Assembly (NCBI GenBank): GCA_037951105.1
Contig: JBAMJV010001855.1
Location: 124,001-188,000, forward strand
Reading direction: 5' to 3'
Source: Echinarachnius parma
Taxonomy: Eukaryota > Echinodermata > Echinoidea > Clypeasteroida > Echinarachniidae
Length of the DNA: 64,000 nucleotides
A program made the position numbers and the translations under genes. Below the pieces are notes generated by a model. It was not told where the DNA came from. It did not search any database and was given only the letters and a program-made list of their open reading frames with translations. How positions within the stretch are numbered: the stretch's first letter is position 1; each line of letters starts with the position of its first letter. Shown here one piece after another: positions 1 through 11,072 of this stretch.

Positions 1-700
1 TGCCACATTTATGCATTCAAAACAGTTGTCTAATGTAGGTCATGCATCTTTTGTTTTTAGTATCTATTCAATTAATCTTTCCAATGCCACAATGTATTTG
101 GATTAAAAGGCTACTTCAGCAGTTTCAATTTGTATTCCCATGCCAGTTGTTAATGATAAATGCACAACGTATTCAAAAGGGTTGCTAAATGTACTGTATC
201 TCTCTTTTGTCTTTTGTTTTATTACTGAATCTATTTTTACCAATGACACCAAATGTATTTTATGCACCACAGTAGCATTTATCTTTGAATTTGTATTCCC
301 CATTGAGGTAGAATCCTGAATGTCATTTGTTATTTATCTACACAACGTATGCATTCAGAACGGTTGCTAATGTAGGTCTTGGTTTTATTACTGAATCTGT
401 TTTTACCAATGGCACAAATCGTATCTATATGCATTGAAAAGGTCTGCGTCTATAAGTTTCACATCTTTTATTTATATTCAATTTGAATTTGTATTCCCTA
501 TTTAGGTAGAATCCCCAATGCCAGTTGTGAATGTTATCATCTGCACAACGTATTCAAAAGGGTTGCTAATTCCAGGTCTGGCATTTTATGTTTTCTTACT
601 GAATTGCCACAAATTGTATCAAGTGCATTGCAGGAGCACGCAATTGGCTACTTTTGTGGGTTTCACATCTTTTTTAATATTCAATTTGAATTTGACAATA
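1..700. repeat. Decayed tandem array, about 180-bp unit
   Basis: Four related units can be aligned by a shared block (CACAACGTATTCAAAAGGGT then TGCTAA) seen near 11, 161, 341 and 543. The following TTTTATTACTGAATCT stretch and the TTTGAATTTGTATTCCC stretch are also shared. Spacing varies from about 160 to 200 bp and units have diverged by substitutions and indels. No coding sequence is supported here. Confidence 0.7.
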
Positions 701-805
701 TTAGTAACTAAGAACAAATTTAAATGTATTTGCCCCATTTTACCAATAACTAAAGATAACATTTGTAATATTTTAGCCCGAGCATGATTATTTGACTCCT
801 GCAGG

Positions 806-1057
806 TTAAAGGGATGTGCAAAAAGTGATGAGTGGTTGATACAATGTATATTGTTGTACACGGTTATTCGCGGTCCAGTGGCTAATTTAACATCTGAACA
901 CTTCAATCGTAAATATCTTTTTAACGAAAGGGAAATTCGAAAAACCAAAACCTGTCCCATGCTTTTATTGTTAATACGAATACATCTAGGTATGAGGGAA
1001 CCGCTAGAATTCCAATTGGATTTTGAGGATTTGGACAAAGTTACCAAGTCCCTTTAA
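806..1057 (+). mobile_element. TTAA-flanked MITE, family A, deleted copy
   Basis: It starts TTAAAGGGATG and ends CCCTTTAA. The body matches the copies at 7120, 7998 (inverted), 18614, 20148 and 62610 (inverted), for example CTTCAATCGTAAATATCTTT and GGTATGAGGGAACC. About 17 bp after the left terminus are missing relative to the other copies, as is part of the middle. Open frames across it are chance frames in repeat DNA. Confidence 0.75.
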
Positions 1058-1311
1058 GAGTTGCAAGACACTCTAATCCCAGGATGTGTCTGATAGTCAA
1101 TATATCAAAGTCAATACATCAAAGAGAGACATGAGAAAATCTCTCCAGTACTCTCTTTAAATGTGCTAAACTGAGGGATACAAAAATCAGGTAGCCCCAT
1201 TTGTTTCATAATCATATCATCCCTTAATAAACACATGTATTTACAGTTTGTAAACACCTTTAGAATACGTCCAACACACCTCAAAGTACCCTAATATGGG
1301 CATGATATAAA

Positions 1312-1962
1312 GGGTGGTATTCTAATATTTGTCCTAAATATTGTCCTAAGTTCTTGCCTAAGTCAGAAAGTTAGGAAGTGGTTAGGATGTGCAAAATTGG
1401 TATTCCAATATTTAGACTTAGGACGATCTTAATGCAAATTAGTAAGCTTTGGCCACGCCCACAATGCAGATGTGAGCCAATGACTGATGTTGTTTCATTT
1501 ACAAGCATCCAATCAGAAAGGAGAGGGAAGCCATAGCAACTCTCATTAAAGACACTTTGCGTAAAAGCAGAGCAAATGCGCGTGCTGTATTGTCTTTGAT
1601 CTGCGCCATGAACGCCATGAAACGTGCAGTGCGCGCTAGATTGATCTGCGCTTATGTAACGGCCACTGGTTTTGTAGGTCACTGCTATGTTTTGTACACA
1701 ACACATGGGAGTTAGGACAGGGTCAGGGCAATCCTAGGAAATGTCCTAGAAATGTCATCCTAAGTGCATTTTAGAATACCAATTTGTCCTAAGTCGCTAA
1801 TTTGCATAAATTTGCATATTTGCCTTAAAGTTAGGACAAAAGTTAGGACAAAAGTTAGGAGTGACTTAGGAGGATATTTAGGAAGGATATTGGAATACCA
1901 CTTAGGACAAAATCATGACTTAGGATGAAATTTGACTTAGGACAAATATTAGAATACCACCC
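1312..1962. mobile_element. Non-autonomous DNA transposon with 26-bp perfect terminal inverted repeats
   Basis: The 26 bases from 1312 (GGGTGGTATTCTAATATTTG...) are the exact reverse complement of the 26 bases ending at 1962. Both ends carry more than a dozen copies of TTAGGA/TCCTAA, usually as CTTAGGAC or its complement, typical of subterminal transposase-binding repeats. The middle (about 1440-1700) is more CpG-rich and has no transposase frame. AAA on both sides could be a 3-bp target duplication, but this is weak. Superfamily not assigned. Confidence 0.85.
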
Positions 1963-2039
1963 AAAGTGAGTTTTTGTTTTAACTAAATGAACAAATTGAT
2001 TAATCTGCATTGATATATCAATTTTCTGTCTTGATTTTA

Positions 2040-3180
2040 AATAGTACCAGTGGTTTTAAAAAGGTGTGTTAATGCCAAGATCAAAATATCAGTTAGCCCT
2101 GTGTGCGTTTGGTTATTTTGCCCCTTCAAAAATACAAGCATTACGCCTTGAGAAATGCCTACAAAGCCCCCCGTTTTATAAATAGTTACAGCGATTAGAG
2201 GTTTAAATCTTTTCAAAAACAAAAAGGTTTTATAATGCAAGCTTGACACTCGCACTGGCCTGCTGGCCCGGGGCCAGTGAAATTGCACTTGGGGCCAGCA
2301 AAATGTATAAAAGTCATATTTTGGTGGCCCGATCGGGCAAGCAGATTTTCAACCCGACATTGACAAAATGAAAATATCTTGTTTTCTTTTATGTCATGCT
2401 TCATCTGTAATCACATGTTTGATATAAAGGAAAGAGTGATATTTTGAATAGTAAAAAGCTTACTCATAAAATACAATTTTGTGGCCAGTAAATTTTCTTT
2501 TGGGCCACCAGAATAGGGGAAGAATCTATTTCACTGGCCTGACCGGGCCACTGACTAAAAAGGTGAGTGTGGAGCCCTGTATAATGGCTGGATCAAAAGA
2601 TTATGAAACCCCCTTACACCAGCCCCCCTCCCCCCCCCCCTCCCCCCCCCCCCAACCCTCCCCTCTGTACTCTTTACATTTCATGACCCCTTTTACAGAT
2701 ATGATCGTTTGTTAATATGCCTCTTAAAAATACAAGATTTACACCTTGAGAAAATGCCTACATGTTTAGTAACGAGGAGGCACTACAGTTTTGTATCTTG
2801 TCAAATTTAATTCTTTGATAAAGCCCCCTTTTTAAAAATAGCTACAGCGATTAGAGGTTAAAATCCTTTCAAAACAAAAAAGGTGTTAATAGCTGGATCA
2901 AAGGATAAGCAAGCCCAATTTACCCCCCCCCCCCTCCCCTCTCAAACCGTTATCAATACATGATCCCTTTTACGCTGCCTCTAAAATAAAATACATGCAT
3001 TTACACAAACACCTTGAGAAAGGTCCCTACATGTTTCATAACAGGGAAGCACTACAATTTCGTATCTTGTCAAATTTGATACTCTGATAAAGCCCTTGGT
3101 TTATAAATAGCAACAGTGATTAAAGGTTAAATCCTTTCCAAAACAAAATGTTGTATACTGCTAGAAATAAAGTATAATGG
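2040..3180. repeat. Tandem array, about 270-310-bp unit, with a hAT insertion
   Basis: Three units share AATACAAG..TTACRCCTTGAGAAA, AAAGCCCCC, a TACAGCGATTAGAGGTT-like block (near 2187, 2843 and, altered, 3110) and GCTGGATCAAA. Poly-C tracts lie within units near 2622-2652 and 2923-2940. After removing the transposon at 2238-2578 the first two units are about 307 bp apart; the next spacing is about 270 bp. Confidence 0.7.
2238..2578 (+). mobile_element. hAT-like MITE, family E (GGCC-rich)
   Basis: The ends are inverted: left CAAGCTTGACACTCGC, right GAGTGTGGAGCCCT. Flanks are TTATAATG (2230-2237) and GTATAATG (2579-2586), an 8-bp duplication with one mismatch as expected for hAT insertion. 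The body is closely similar, in opposite orientation, to 60689-60998, including TTGGTGGCCCGATCGGGC-like blocks. It interrupts a tandem array unit, so it is younger than that array. Confidence 0.85.
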
Positions 3181-3648
3181 AGCCCCGTAAAACACATCCC
3201 TCCCTCCCCCCCAAAAAAAACCAAAACAAACAAACAACAACACATACACACATAAAGATCTTGAAGATATTTCTTACGTACTTACTCTACTTATGAATCA
3301 AACCATTTTTGTCGACTTTTTCTTCTTCAGAAAGTTATTGTTTGAATTTTAAATAGCAACGTTACTTGGAATTTGGAAGTTGTAAAATAAGAAAAGGTCA
3401 CACTATAAAAAAAACTCTGCATGGTTTATAAAAACAGTGAAGAGGCCTCCAGGAAGTTATACAAAATGCACTTAATAAATAAAGTTACTGCGTCGTCAAA
3501 TTCGGAAATGCGCATACAGCAGTGCAATGTCTTAAAGCCAAATAACAGTATCGGGAAAGTTACCGAAAACATCTATATTGGCCAAACTAATTGATCAATA
3601 TTGTTGAATAAGTATACTATAAAGAAGGTATAAGTATAAGATCAGGAA

Positions 3649-3714
3649 ATATTCCTGAGGCTTGTCCAACCAGAGCTTCCCTCGAGGGGATAGTAGAAGA
3701 CTTGGTGGTTCCAC
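3649..3714 (-). pseudogene. Decayed partial duplicate of the Myo9 exon at 3829-3991
   Basis: The + strand from 3650 to 3675 (ATTCCTGAGGCTTGTCCAAC then CAGAG) is identical to part of the Myo9 exon at about 3845-3870. After a gap of about 23 nt the match resumes: GATAGTAGAAGACTTGGTGGTTCC against GGTAGTAGAAGACGTGGTAGTTCC in the exon. On the minus strand this still reads part of the FYY motif, but the internal deletion breaks the frame and no donor follows. The offset between copies is about 195 bp. I read it as a local exon duplication that has decayed; it is unlikely to be spliced. Confidence 0.8.
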
Positions 3715-3828
3715 TCATAGCTACCATTCAGTCAATAATCCAACATTGAATCACTAACAAATTTATGGGTATGTGGGACTGTAAGAGTTCAATTCAAAAT
3801 GTTTAAAAATCCAGATTTCAAAATATAC

Positions 3829-3991
3829 CTGATTGAGATAGTAATATTCCTGAGGCTTGTCCAACCAGAGGGCCTGTTTCTCACTATCTGATGCTCCTTT
3901 GAGGAGGTAGTAGAAGACGTGGTAGTTCCGCTCGAGTGCCGCCTGCGACACAATGCGGGATTTCTCCAACAAGTACTGCTCAACGATGGCC
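3829..3991 (-). CDS. Myo9: Myosin IX motor-domain exon (third coding exon seen)
   Basis: This 163-nt exon encodes 54 complete residues after finishing a glycine codon split with the previous exon. It reads [12 protein letters not shown]...[14 protein letters not shown]...EEYYYLNQ-like sequence. YLLEKSR and NYHVFYYLL are hallmarks of the myosin motor just after switch I. The minus-strand acceptor is a pyrimidine-rich stretch ending TGTACAG before 3991, and the donor is CAG|GTATAT after 3829. Joining to the 14180 exon gives ...GTVHG-AIVEQ..., as in class IX myosins. The next exon (loop after YYLNQ) is not visible to the left, so it lies outside the window. A broken copy of this exon sits at 3649-3714. 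Confidence 0.93.
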
Positions 3992-4203
3992 CTGTACAGA
4001 GACAAAAGATATACAAAGAATAAAAAATGTATCTTTAATTATTCATATCTGAATTTCATCTGATATTAGCATAATATCATATTATATCATTATGGCTGAA
4101 GTACGAATGTGGAACTGTCTGACCATGGCCATATCTGGAAAATGCTGAATATATTTTTAATATTTTCCTTCCATTCATTTTAATGAAAGATTAGCAAAAA
4201 AAA

Positions 4204-4262
4204 TTGGGCTTCCTGGGAATTGATCCTTAGACCTCCTGATTGCTAGACTGGTGCTCTAACCG
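4204..4262 (-). repeat. Degenerate tRNA-like fragment (possible SINE head)
   Basis: On the minus strand it reads GGTTAGAGCACCAGTCTAGC, then AATCAGGAGGTCT, then AAGGATCAATTCCC. This is the order of a tRNA D-loop (A box), anticodon arm and T-loop (B box), with the B box altered from GGTTCRANNCC. No acceptor stem can be closed, so it is not a functional tRNA. A tRNA-derived SINE remnant is the likely explanation. Confidence 0.4.
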
Positions 4263-4889
4263 GTTTAAAGCTCTAACTGGTCTACATTTTAATGTAAGAT
4301 TAACTTTTTAAAACGTTGATGGCAATTGAACAATACATCATGAATTACCCTTTTAAATGAAGTTCAAAGCACATTCAAAACCACTCTAAATATTTGTAGG
4401 TATAAGAATTAAAAATGATTTAAAAAACACAACACAAATATTGCAAAAAAAGGAAAACGGTGAATTCAGTCCTCACAAGATCACTCTTGAAATCTCATGC
4501 AAGTTTGTGTCATTTTGAAAAGAAGGCCACACACAAAAAGTTAAAAATTACATAACTAATGAGATTGAACGGTTCAAGTTTTAGTATCACATGTATTCTT
4601 CATAGTCCAAAATCCAACTACTTTCAGGAGCAATTACAGATGGATTGAATTTAGGCCTGCAAATTATTGGATACCGGGTATCAATCATTACAAAATGTTT
4701 GATTGATGATGCAAAATACTCTTGAAAACTGCTTTTAAATCTACTAAAATAATAAAATGAGATTCAATATTCATGAGTTGATAGTTTTGGTTATTACAAG
4801 ATTTGACTGAATGTTCTGCTATTCACAGCAACATTGCAGTGCATTAATGATGCCTTTACGCCATTCTTCCGCAAGTATTTCATACTAAG

Positions 4890-4969
4890 TTAACCCCTTG
4901 CCTACAGTAACCTGGTGGGCTATGTAGAAAGTCTATGGAGATTTTAGAATCTCAAAGGGAATGGATTAA
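4890..4969 (+). mobile_element. Family C micro-element, about 80 bp, TTAACCC ends
   Basis: It begins TTAACCCCTTGCCTACAGTA and ends GGGAATGGATTAA, matching the 80-bp copies at 28541 and 53829. Its terminal TTAA is shared with the left target-site TTAA of the family B element that follows. Confidence 0.65.
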
Positions 4970-5408
4970 AGGGGACCACCAGGCAAAGAACAACACATTA
5001 TTATATGTTTCGGTACCGTTTTGTGATATCAAATAGATACCTAACATTTTGCAAAGGGTTGTGTAATTCATAAACAAAGCAATTAATTTCCACCACTTAC
5101 GGAACCACTGCTATTTCCTGGTTCCATACGGGCCAACCATTTGCGAGTGCGCCAATGCTATTCACGCGCACGTTTGTAAACAATAGATTCCCGGGCGATT
5201 CGTTCGGTCTGCATACATTGCAATTCACCACACACATAGCAGTCTGCGTAATTCAGACCGCAAGAACGCATGCTTTAGAATGGTGATGCGTTTCCAATTA
5301 TTTTGTTTTCTTTCTGGAAACATATTTTTGTGAACTTGTTGATGGAATGGAATACTAAAGATGTTACCTTTCTTTGATAAGAATATTATTTTTGGGTGGT
5401 GGTACCCT
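4970..5408 (+). mobile_element. TTAA-flanked MITE, family B, copy 1
   Basis: The ends AGGGGACCACCAGGCAAA and (reverse complement of the right end) AGGGTACCACCACCCAAA form imperfect inverted repeats. TTAA lies directly outside both (4966-4969 and 5409-5412), as for piggyBac-type targets. Closely related full copies lie at 40234-40651 and 61799-62206. There is no coding capacity. Confidence 0.85.
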
Positions 5409-5412
5409 TTAA

Positions 5413-7119
5413 CTATCTAAAAGCATCAATCATGTAAATGACAACATTATCATTTGGCACAAAGTCAAAATGCCAAAGCAATATACAGCATATCCAAGTA
5501 TTTGTCACAGGGGCTTCAATGCTTTGTCACAATTGCCTAGATCACTCACACTAATTATAGAAGATCAAAAATAATACACAGTCATTTTTGGCATAATTTA
5601 TGATTTGAAAATAACCTTAGTTATTACAGGAAATTTACAGAATAAATGTTTTATTGTTAGTCCTGATTTTTGCCCAATAAAAAAGGGTCTCAGAAATTAT
5701 ATGAATAACATTCAAAGTGGAAGACATGGGCATACTTTCTTTAAAATGACCAACTATTCAGTAATATTTTAATAATAATATATTTAATACATACTGATCC
5801 AGAACAAACAAATTGTTAACAAAACAAAAACTTCTGCAATAATGATATGTGTATTCTATATATATATTTCAAGGCTAAAAACTGTTTTATATATAATTTA
5901 AATCATAATTTCTAACTAAGGTCAGTATTGAAATATAACGATAAATAGTTTGATATATTATATATTTGTATATTACCAGTCATGTTATTGCTACAACGTA
6001 CTGTAATACTCAGTATTTTGCTGTAATACACCATTTGGATAACATCTTAGATGTACAAACAGGATGTATACAACTGTATGTGTACATGAAGATTGCATCT
6101 AGAGTAAATAAAGGGCCATAATTATCTGCACGATTAGGCACAGAACGACTGGGGCAGGTTGCGTGTTAAACATTCACCACACAAACCCTTGTTCCGAACC
6201 CCACCAATCAATGAATCAATGAAATCAATGCAGTTTATTCAACACGTCCCCTCCAGGCAATGTTAAAGCACAGCATTAGGCATGCGCCAGATAATACAGC
6301 AATTTAGACGAACAGATGAATGCATCAGAATAGATTTCTCCCTTTTGTACGAGAGTTCTCGATTGTCGTTTACGATACTTTTAGAACATGCACACAGCGT
6401 GCTACATGTAAAGCAACTGTATAAATATTGATTAATGACTGCTTGAATCAGGAAACGTATGTACATGTTACTTTTAAAGCGTGTAATATGCTCTTAACAC
6501 TCTTATTACTCATTAAATTAATTACATATTGTTATATCATCAATTGAAAAGTGATGAAGTAAAATTCATGATACAAATCCATCACATATACATGTAATGC
6601 CCATAAACTTTCTAATTGTTTTCAATGTAAGTCCTGAAAAGGAAACACTTATAAACTATTTCGAAACCCACTCTTAATGGTCATTAAATTAATAAAATAT
6701 TTTTATCAAATGGTGATTTAAGTAAAATGTACGATGAAATCGTTACCACATAAAAGTTTCATATAAAACTGTTCTTATTGTACTTAGCATTTAACACCAC
6801 AATGATAATTCCAATGCGACACTGTCATTAAAATAAAACACAAGCGTATGAATTATTATTAATGTGATAGCTCATCGTCTTGCCATTAAGATAATGAGAG
6901 AGGTAATTAACAGACCGCTACAAATTATCCAGCAATCTTCATTGTTCATCAACAATCAACTTGAATTAATCAGGAAGAAAACTCTTCATTAGATTCCACA
7001 GTTCTTGCAGTAGCAGTAAAGAGAACTCTGCAGGGTAGGGGTATTACAGGCCTAGTCACCCTAGAGATGAAGGAGGCAAATGGCTACTATATTTGTGTAC
7101 CTTCACCCATATTGGAAAT
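5413..7119. other. AT-rich intron sequence, nothing recognised
   Basis: I see no gene, structural RNA, clear repeat family or long inverted repeat here. Short frames present are interrupted and lack any recognisable motif. Confidence 0.6.
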
Positions 7120-7505
7120 AAAGGGATCTAGTATTCTGTTGACATTTGCAAAAAGTGGCAAACGGTTGATAAAATGTGTATATTTGTGATCTGATATGTT
7201 CACTGAGTAATGTGCTATAATTTCACATTAAATGGATATTATATTGCCAAGTAATGAGCGGAAATGCAAAGTGATATTCTCTTACTCATTGATTTTGTAC
7301 ACAATTATAACTTTCCAGTGGATAATTAAAAATCCGAACACTCAATGCTAACTCAATCGTAAATATCTTCTTAATGAAAGGAAAATTAGAACAAACAAAA
7401 TATGTTCCATGCTTCAATTGGTATTAATACAAAATACAACAAGGTATGAGGGAACCACTCGAGTTATAAGATTTGTGGATTCAGGCAATGTTACTAGACC
7501 CCTTT
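7120..7505 (+). mobile_element. TTAA MITE, family A, near full-length
   Basis: It starts AAGGGATCTAGTATTCTGTT and ends AATGTTACTAGACCCCTTT. Together with the copy at 62610 it defines family A termini (TTAAAGGGNTCTAGTAAC at both ends, inverted) and a length near 390 bp. The frame of 66 codons starting at 7409 is inside the repeat and is not a gene. Confidence 0.8.
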
Positions 7506-7679
7506 CATTCCACCTCCATAGAATGTGTGGAATCTATGTGGGAGTGTCTCTAAATATATCAGTTCAGGCCCTCTTCTGTCAATGGGAAGGACGTAGGTTC
7601 AGCGCCTGATGCCAACATCCCAAGCCCATAGCCAACGGCGGTCTGTACTTTAATTGGAAGAAGAAAAAGAAAAAAAATT

Positions 7680-7960
7680 GCATATGCCCCCACCCCCCCC
7701 CCCCCCCCCCCTTTCAGAGAGGTCTACTTTTCATTGGTCTCTGCCACCGCTGATGTAACTAAACCAGTGGTCACTGTCTTAGCCACAACCAGTCTTGCCC
7801 CCTCCCCCCCCCCCCCCCTTCCTTTAAAAATCCTGGTAACTGGCCTGCATCACCATCATCCATTCACAACTACCTAACTCTCCTCATCTTGGTTGAACCT
7901 GGCTTTGAAGAGGTTTAGTCACATCATCAAAATCACCCCCCCCCCCCCCCCCAAAAAAAA
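7680..7960. repeat. Cluster of poly-C tracts
   Basis: Three long C homopolymers lie near 7685-7710, 7801-7818 and 7936-7952, the last followed by A and ATA runs. On the transcribed Myo9 pre-mRNA (minus strand) these are G tracts. Confidence 0.9.
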
Positions 7961-7997
7961 ATAATAATAATAAAATAAATTTAAAAAAAATAAATAC

Positions 7998-8337
7998 TCT
8001 AGTGGTTAACTCACATTCCTTGTTGTATTTGTACTACCGATAGGAGCATAAGGAACAGGTTTCAGTTCTTTGAATTTATCTTTAGTTATTAAGATATTAA
8101 TGATTGAAGTGTTTGGACTTTAAATTCTCAATGGGAGATTGTGTGTACAAAATAAAGTCAAATCGATTAAACAACATATAAATGTGCATTTTTGCTCATT
8201 ACTCTGTCAAATGACATACATTTACCATGAAATATTCATAAATCACTCAGTGAACATATCAGATCACAGATATACACGTATTATCAACCGCCCATTATTG
8301 TTTTCACATGTCAACAAAGTTAATTCATCCCTTTAAA
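7998..8337 (-). mobile_element. TTAA MITE, family A, inverted and end-truncated
   Basis: It is the reverse complement of family A: TCTAGTGGTT at the left and TTTTCACATGTCAACAAAGT...CCCTTTAA at the right. The terminus next to the poly-C/ATAA run at 7936-7997 is missing. Confidence 0.75.
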
Positions 8338-8399
8338 TGTTTAATGTCACTGGCCAAGGGGGAACTGATTGCTTAGACCAGCCAGTGACACTGGAAATA

Positions 8400-9640
8400 T
8401 GTCAATTAAAATGCCTGGGATGACACTGCCGCTGACAATGTATGAATGTATACTATCAAAGCATTTAAGAAAAAGGGGTCATTTAATTCTATCCGGGATG
8501 ACATCGTCGTTTGAGAGAGAGTAGGGCGCTATGTCATTTTTTGTACTTCAAAGATAATCATATTTAAAGTTTGGGAGCCTTGCAGGAACCAAGTTCAACT
8601 CTTTTATTTTTGAATTAAGAAAATACTGCTGAAAACTGCTTGTCTACAAAAAATCGCCAATGTGGTAAAATGAGAGTTGTATAAAGCCTAGCTTTCAATC
8701 CTAGCAGGATCTTCGTCAGGGCAAAATGACAGTTACTACAAAAAGAACACAGAATATATACCAACATTAACACATGTATTTTGTTCAATATTCTCAAAAT
8801 TGAAAATTTGCCATCACACGCAGAAGGCTCTAACTTACAAGATAGTTTGCACAACTCAATTTAGCCCAAAATGGACTTACTGCCCTTCTCACTCTCACCC
8901 GGTGACATGCAGTCCTACTCAGGCTACTGTCAACATCGGAATAATTGCTGTGAATTTTCCTGCGAGTGACCATCAAAGAATATCCCAAATATTGTCGATT
9001 CATTAAAATGCCTGAGATAACACTGACCTAGCGCCTGGGCAATGTATGAATATAAACAGTAAACAAATTGGGGTCATTATTCTATCTGCCCACAAATGTA
9101 CTATCAACTATCAAATATTTGCTGTAATATATTTGACATACTCATTTTCATTAGAGTGCAGAACATAAATTATACAGATTATGTCTATTAAATTTGGTAA
9201 TCAATACATATTTGTCTATTTATTAAAAAGCCTGGGATAACGCTGCCCTGATATTTTGTGAATATGAACAGTCAATATTATGGGGGTCATTAGATTATAT
9301 CTGTGCATAAATGTACCATCAACAATGAAGTTCTTGTAATTGCTGTAATCTGTTGGACTACATAAATTATAAATACATTTTCCTGAGAGGCTGTATGTCT
9401 AAAATACTCCAACTGTGCAACATATCTATAAAACTTGGTGACATGGTGTAACAATCTAATGGCAATCTATGAATGACAATGTGGTATCATTAAATCTGTA
9501 TTCAAATGAACCATCACAAAGTAATTGCTGTAATATGTTGGACTCTACACTTTCTTGTGAGGCTGCAAATATCCCAATATAAGAAACATATTATTTGTCT
9601 AAATTCATCATAATAATGGGGTCACCGATATCTCGGCATA
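8400..9640. repeat. Decayed tandem array, about 215-bp unit
   Basis: Units share ATTAAAATGCCTGGGATRAC, AATGTATGAATRTA, GGGGTCATTA and AATTGCTGTAATNTGTTGGACT. Unit starts fall near 8404, 9002, 9224 and about 9435. A stretch at about 8560-8960 does not fit the unit and looks like inserted sequence of unknown type (contains CAATCCTAGCAGGATCTTCG). Confidence 0.6.
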
Positions 9641-9979
9641 AAGAATATTTTTAAAATTGTAATTTTGATGGAAGTAGTGCATGTACAGTATGTAATGCAA
9701 TTATCATAGATAGATATGACAGATACAATGATCACACCAACAAAGGGAGAAGGGGAAAACTGAAGTCTGACTTAGCAACAAGAATCATTATGTGTATCAA
9801 ACTATCCCATGTGAATGTGATACTACTTTCGCTTTCGTGTCACATGTCTCCAAGTTACAAGATGATATCTTCTGAGTAAAGTCCACACCACAAAAAAGAA
9901 AGAAACAAGACTTGTTTGGATTCATACACTAAACATACAGGAAATAAGATCGGTGTTGAAATAGGATCCATTCCTATAA

Positions 9980-10228
9980 CAAGCCTCCACAATAACTTTT
10001 TCTCTACTGGCGCGTTCGGGCAAGTAAAAATCATAACTTTTCAAAATTTACTCGCCCAAACAGAAAATTTACTTGCCCGCTATAGATGAGATTTTATACA
10101 CGTAAGGAATTGCATTACTCTCTTGTAGTTGACCAATAATTTTGTTGCCCAATTGGGCTACCAAACTAGGCTATTTATGAAATGTTACTTGCCCCAGGCA
10201 ATAGGGCAAGTGCTAGTGTCAAATCCTG
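9980..10228. mobile_element. hAT-like remnant related to family E (GGGCAAGT subtype)
   Basis: The left CAAGCCTCCACAATAAC and right GCTAGTGTCAAATCCTG ends resemble inverted family E termini. The body shares GGGCAAGTAAAA, CTTGCCC and TTGCCCAATTGGGCTACC blocks with 43056-43303 in inverted order. I see no clean target duplication. A block of about 45 bp starting ACAGGAAATAAGATCGGTGT occurs on its left (9938) and again at 10605. Confidence 0.6.
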
Positions 10229-10241
10229 ACTTAATATACAG

Positions 10242-10601
10242 CAACCCCCCTCCAAAAAAAAATTTTCACGAGGGCGATTTTGAAAATTTTGAGGGAAAAA
10301 AACGCCCTCGTGAAATTATTCACGAGGGCTATTTTGGGGCTCACGGGGGCTCTTTTTTTTTTACATCGTTTTCACTGCTCAAGGGTCTAATAAATGATTA
10401 TCATGATGTGATCTATCTGATTATGCCATGTTTGGTACGTTTCTGGCGCTTTCCGATCATGCAAAAAGATGTTTTAAAATTTTTTTTTTTTTTATTAATT
10501 TAAAAAAAAAAAAAATTTCGCCCCCGTGCCGTGGCTCACGGGGGCGATTTTAAAGGTATCGGGGGCGAATCGCCCTTTGCCCCCGTGTATTTTTTTGGTT
10601 G
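10242..10601. mobile_element. hAT-like MITE with 8-bp duplication ATATACAG
   Basis: ATATACAG lies directly outside both ends (10234-10241 and 10602-10609). The termini CAACC...AAAAAA are inverted, and repeated CACGAGGGCGATTTT / CACGGGGGCGATTTT blocks sit close to both ends. The 124-codon frame that starts upstream at 10129 only crosses repeat DNA. Confidence 0.85.
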
Positions 10602-10981
10602 ATATACAGGAAATAAGAGCGGTGTTGAAATAGAATACATTCCTACCATCTTTAATACAATCAGTTTATAATATATTTGATGCTCTGCTGCATCGAAAGC
10701 ACTTTCAGTTTTGTTGCGAGGTACTGTATTTTAATAGTGCACAATAATTACATGAAAACCGTAAGCATCTAAACGGCAATCACTTTAATACTGTACCAAA
10801 ACAAATATACAATATACTGCTCTAAAAAAAAAATGAACATGCTTTCAGTTGCATGAACATTGCAGTGGCAAAAATTCAATTTTTGGCTAAATACACTTGA
10901 ACATTCTATTAATATCAAATTAAATTTCAAACATACATGTAGGGAAACTGACCAGAAATGTTAATGAAAAATGAGCGATTA

Positions 10982-11072
10982 AGAAAATAGGGTTTCTCCA
11001 GAATTTGAGCTGCTAGAGCAATCTGGCGATCCCAAGGTCTTGGGTTCGAATCCTGGAGAAACTCTATTTTCT
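10982..11072 (+). repeat. tRNA-like hairpin element
   Basis: A 20-bp arm (AGAAAATAGGGTTTCTCCAG, 10982-11001) is inverted at 11053-11072 with one mismatch. Between them lie GCTGCTAGAGCAATCTGGCG, a perfect B box (GGTTCGAATCC) and a 7-bp acceptor-like pairing GGTTTCT/AGAAACT. The D arm cannot be folded normally, so it is a tRNA-derived repeat or pseudogene rather than a working tRNA. Confidence 0.5.
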
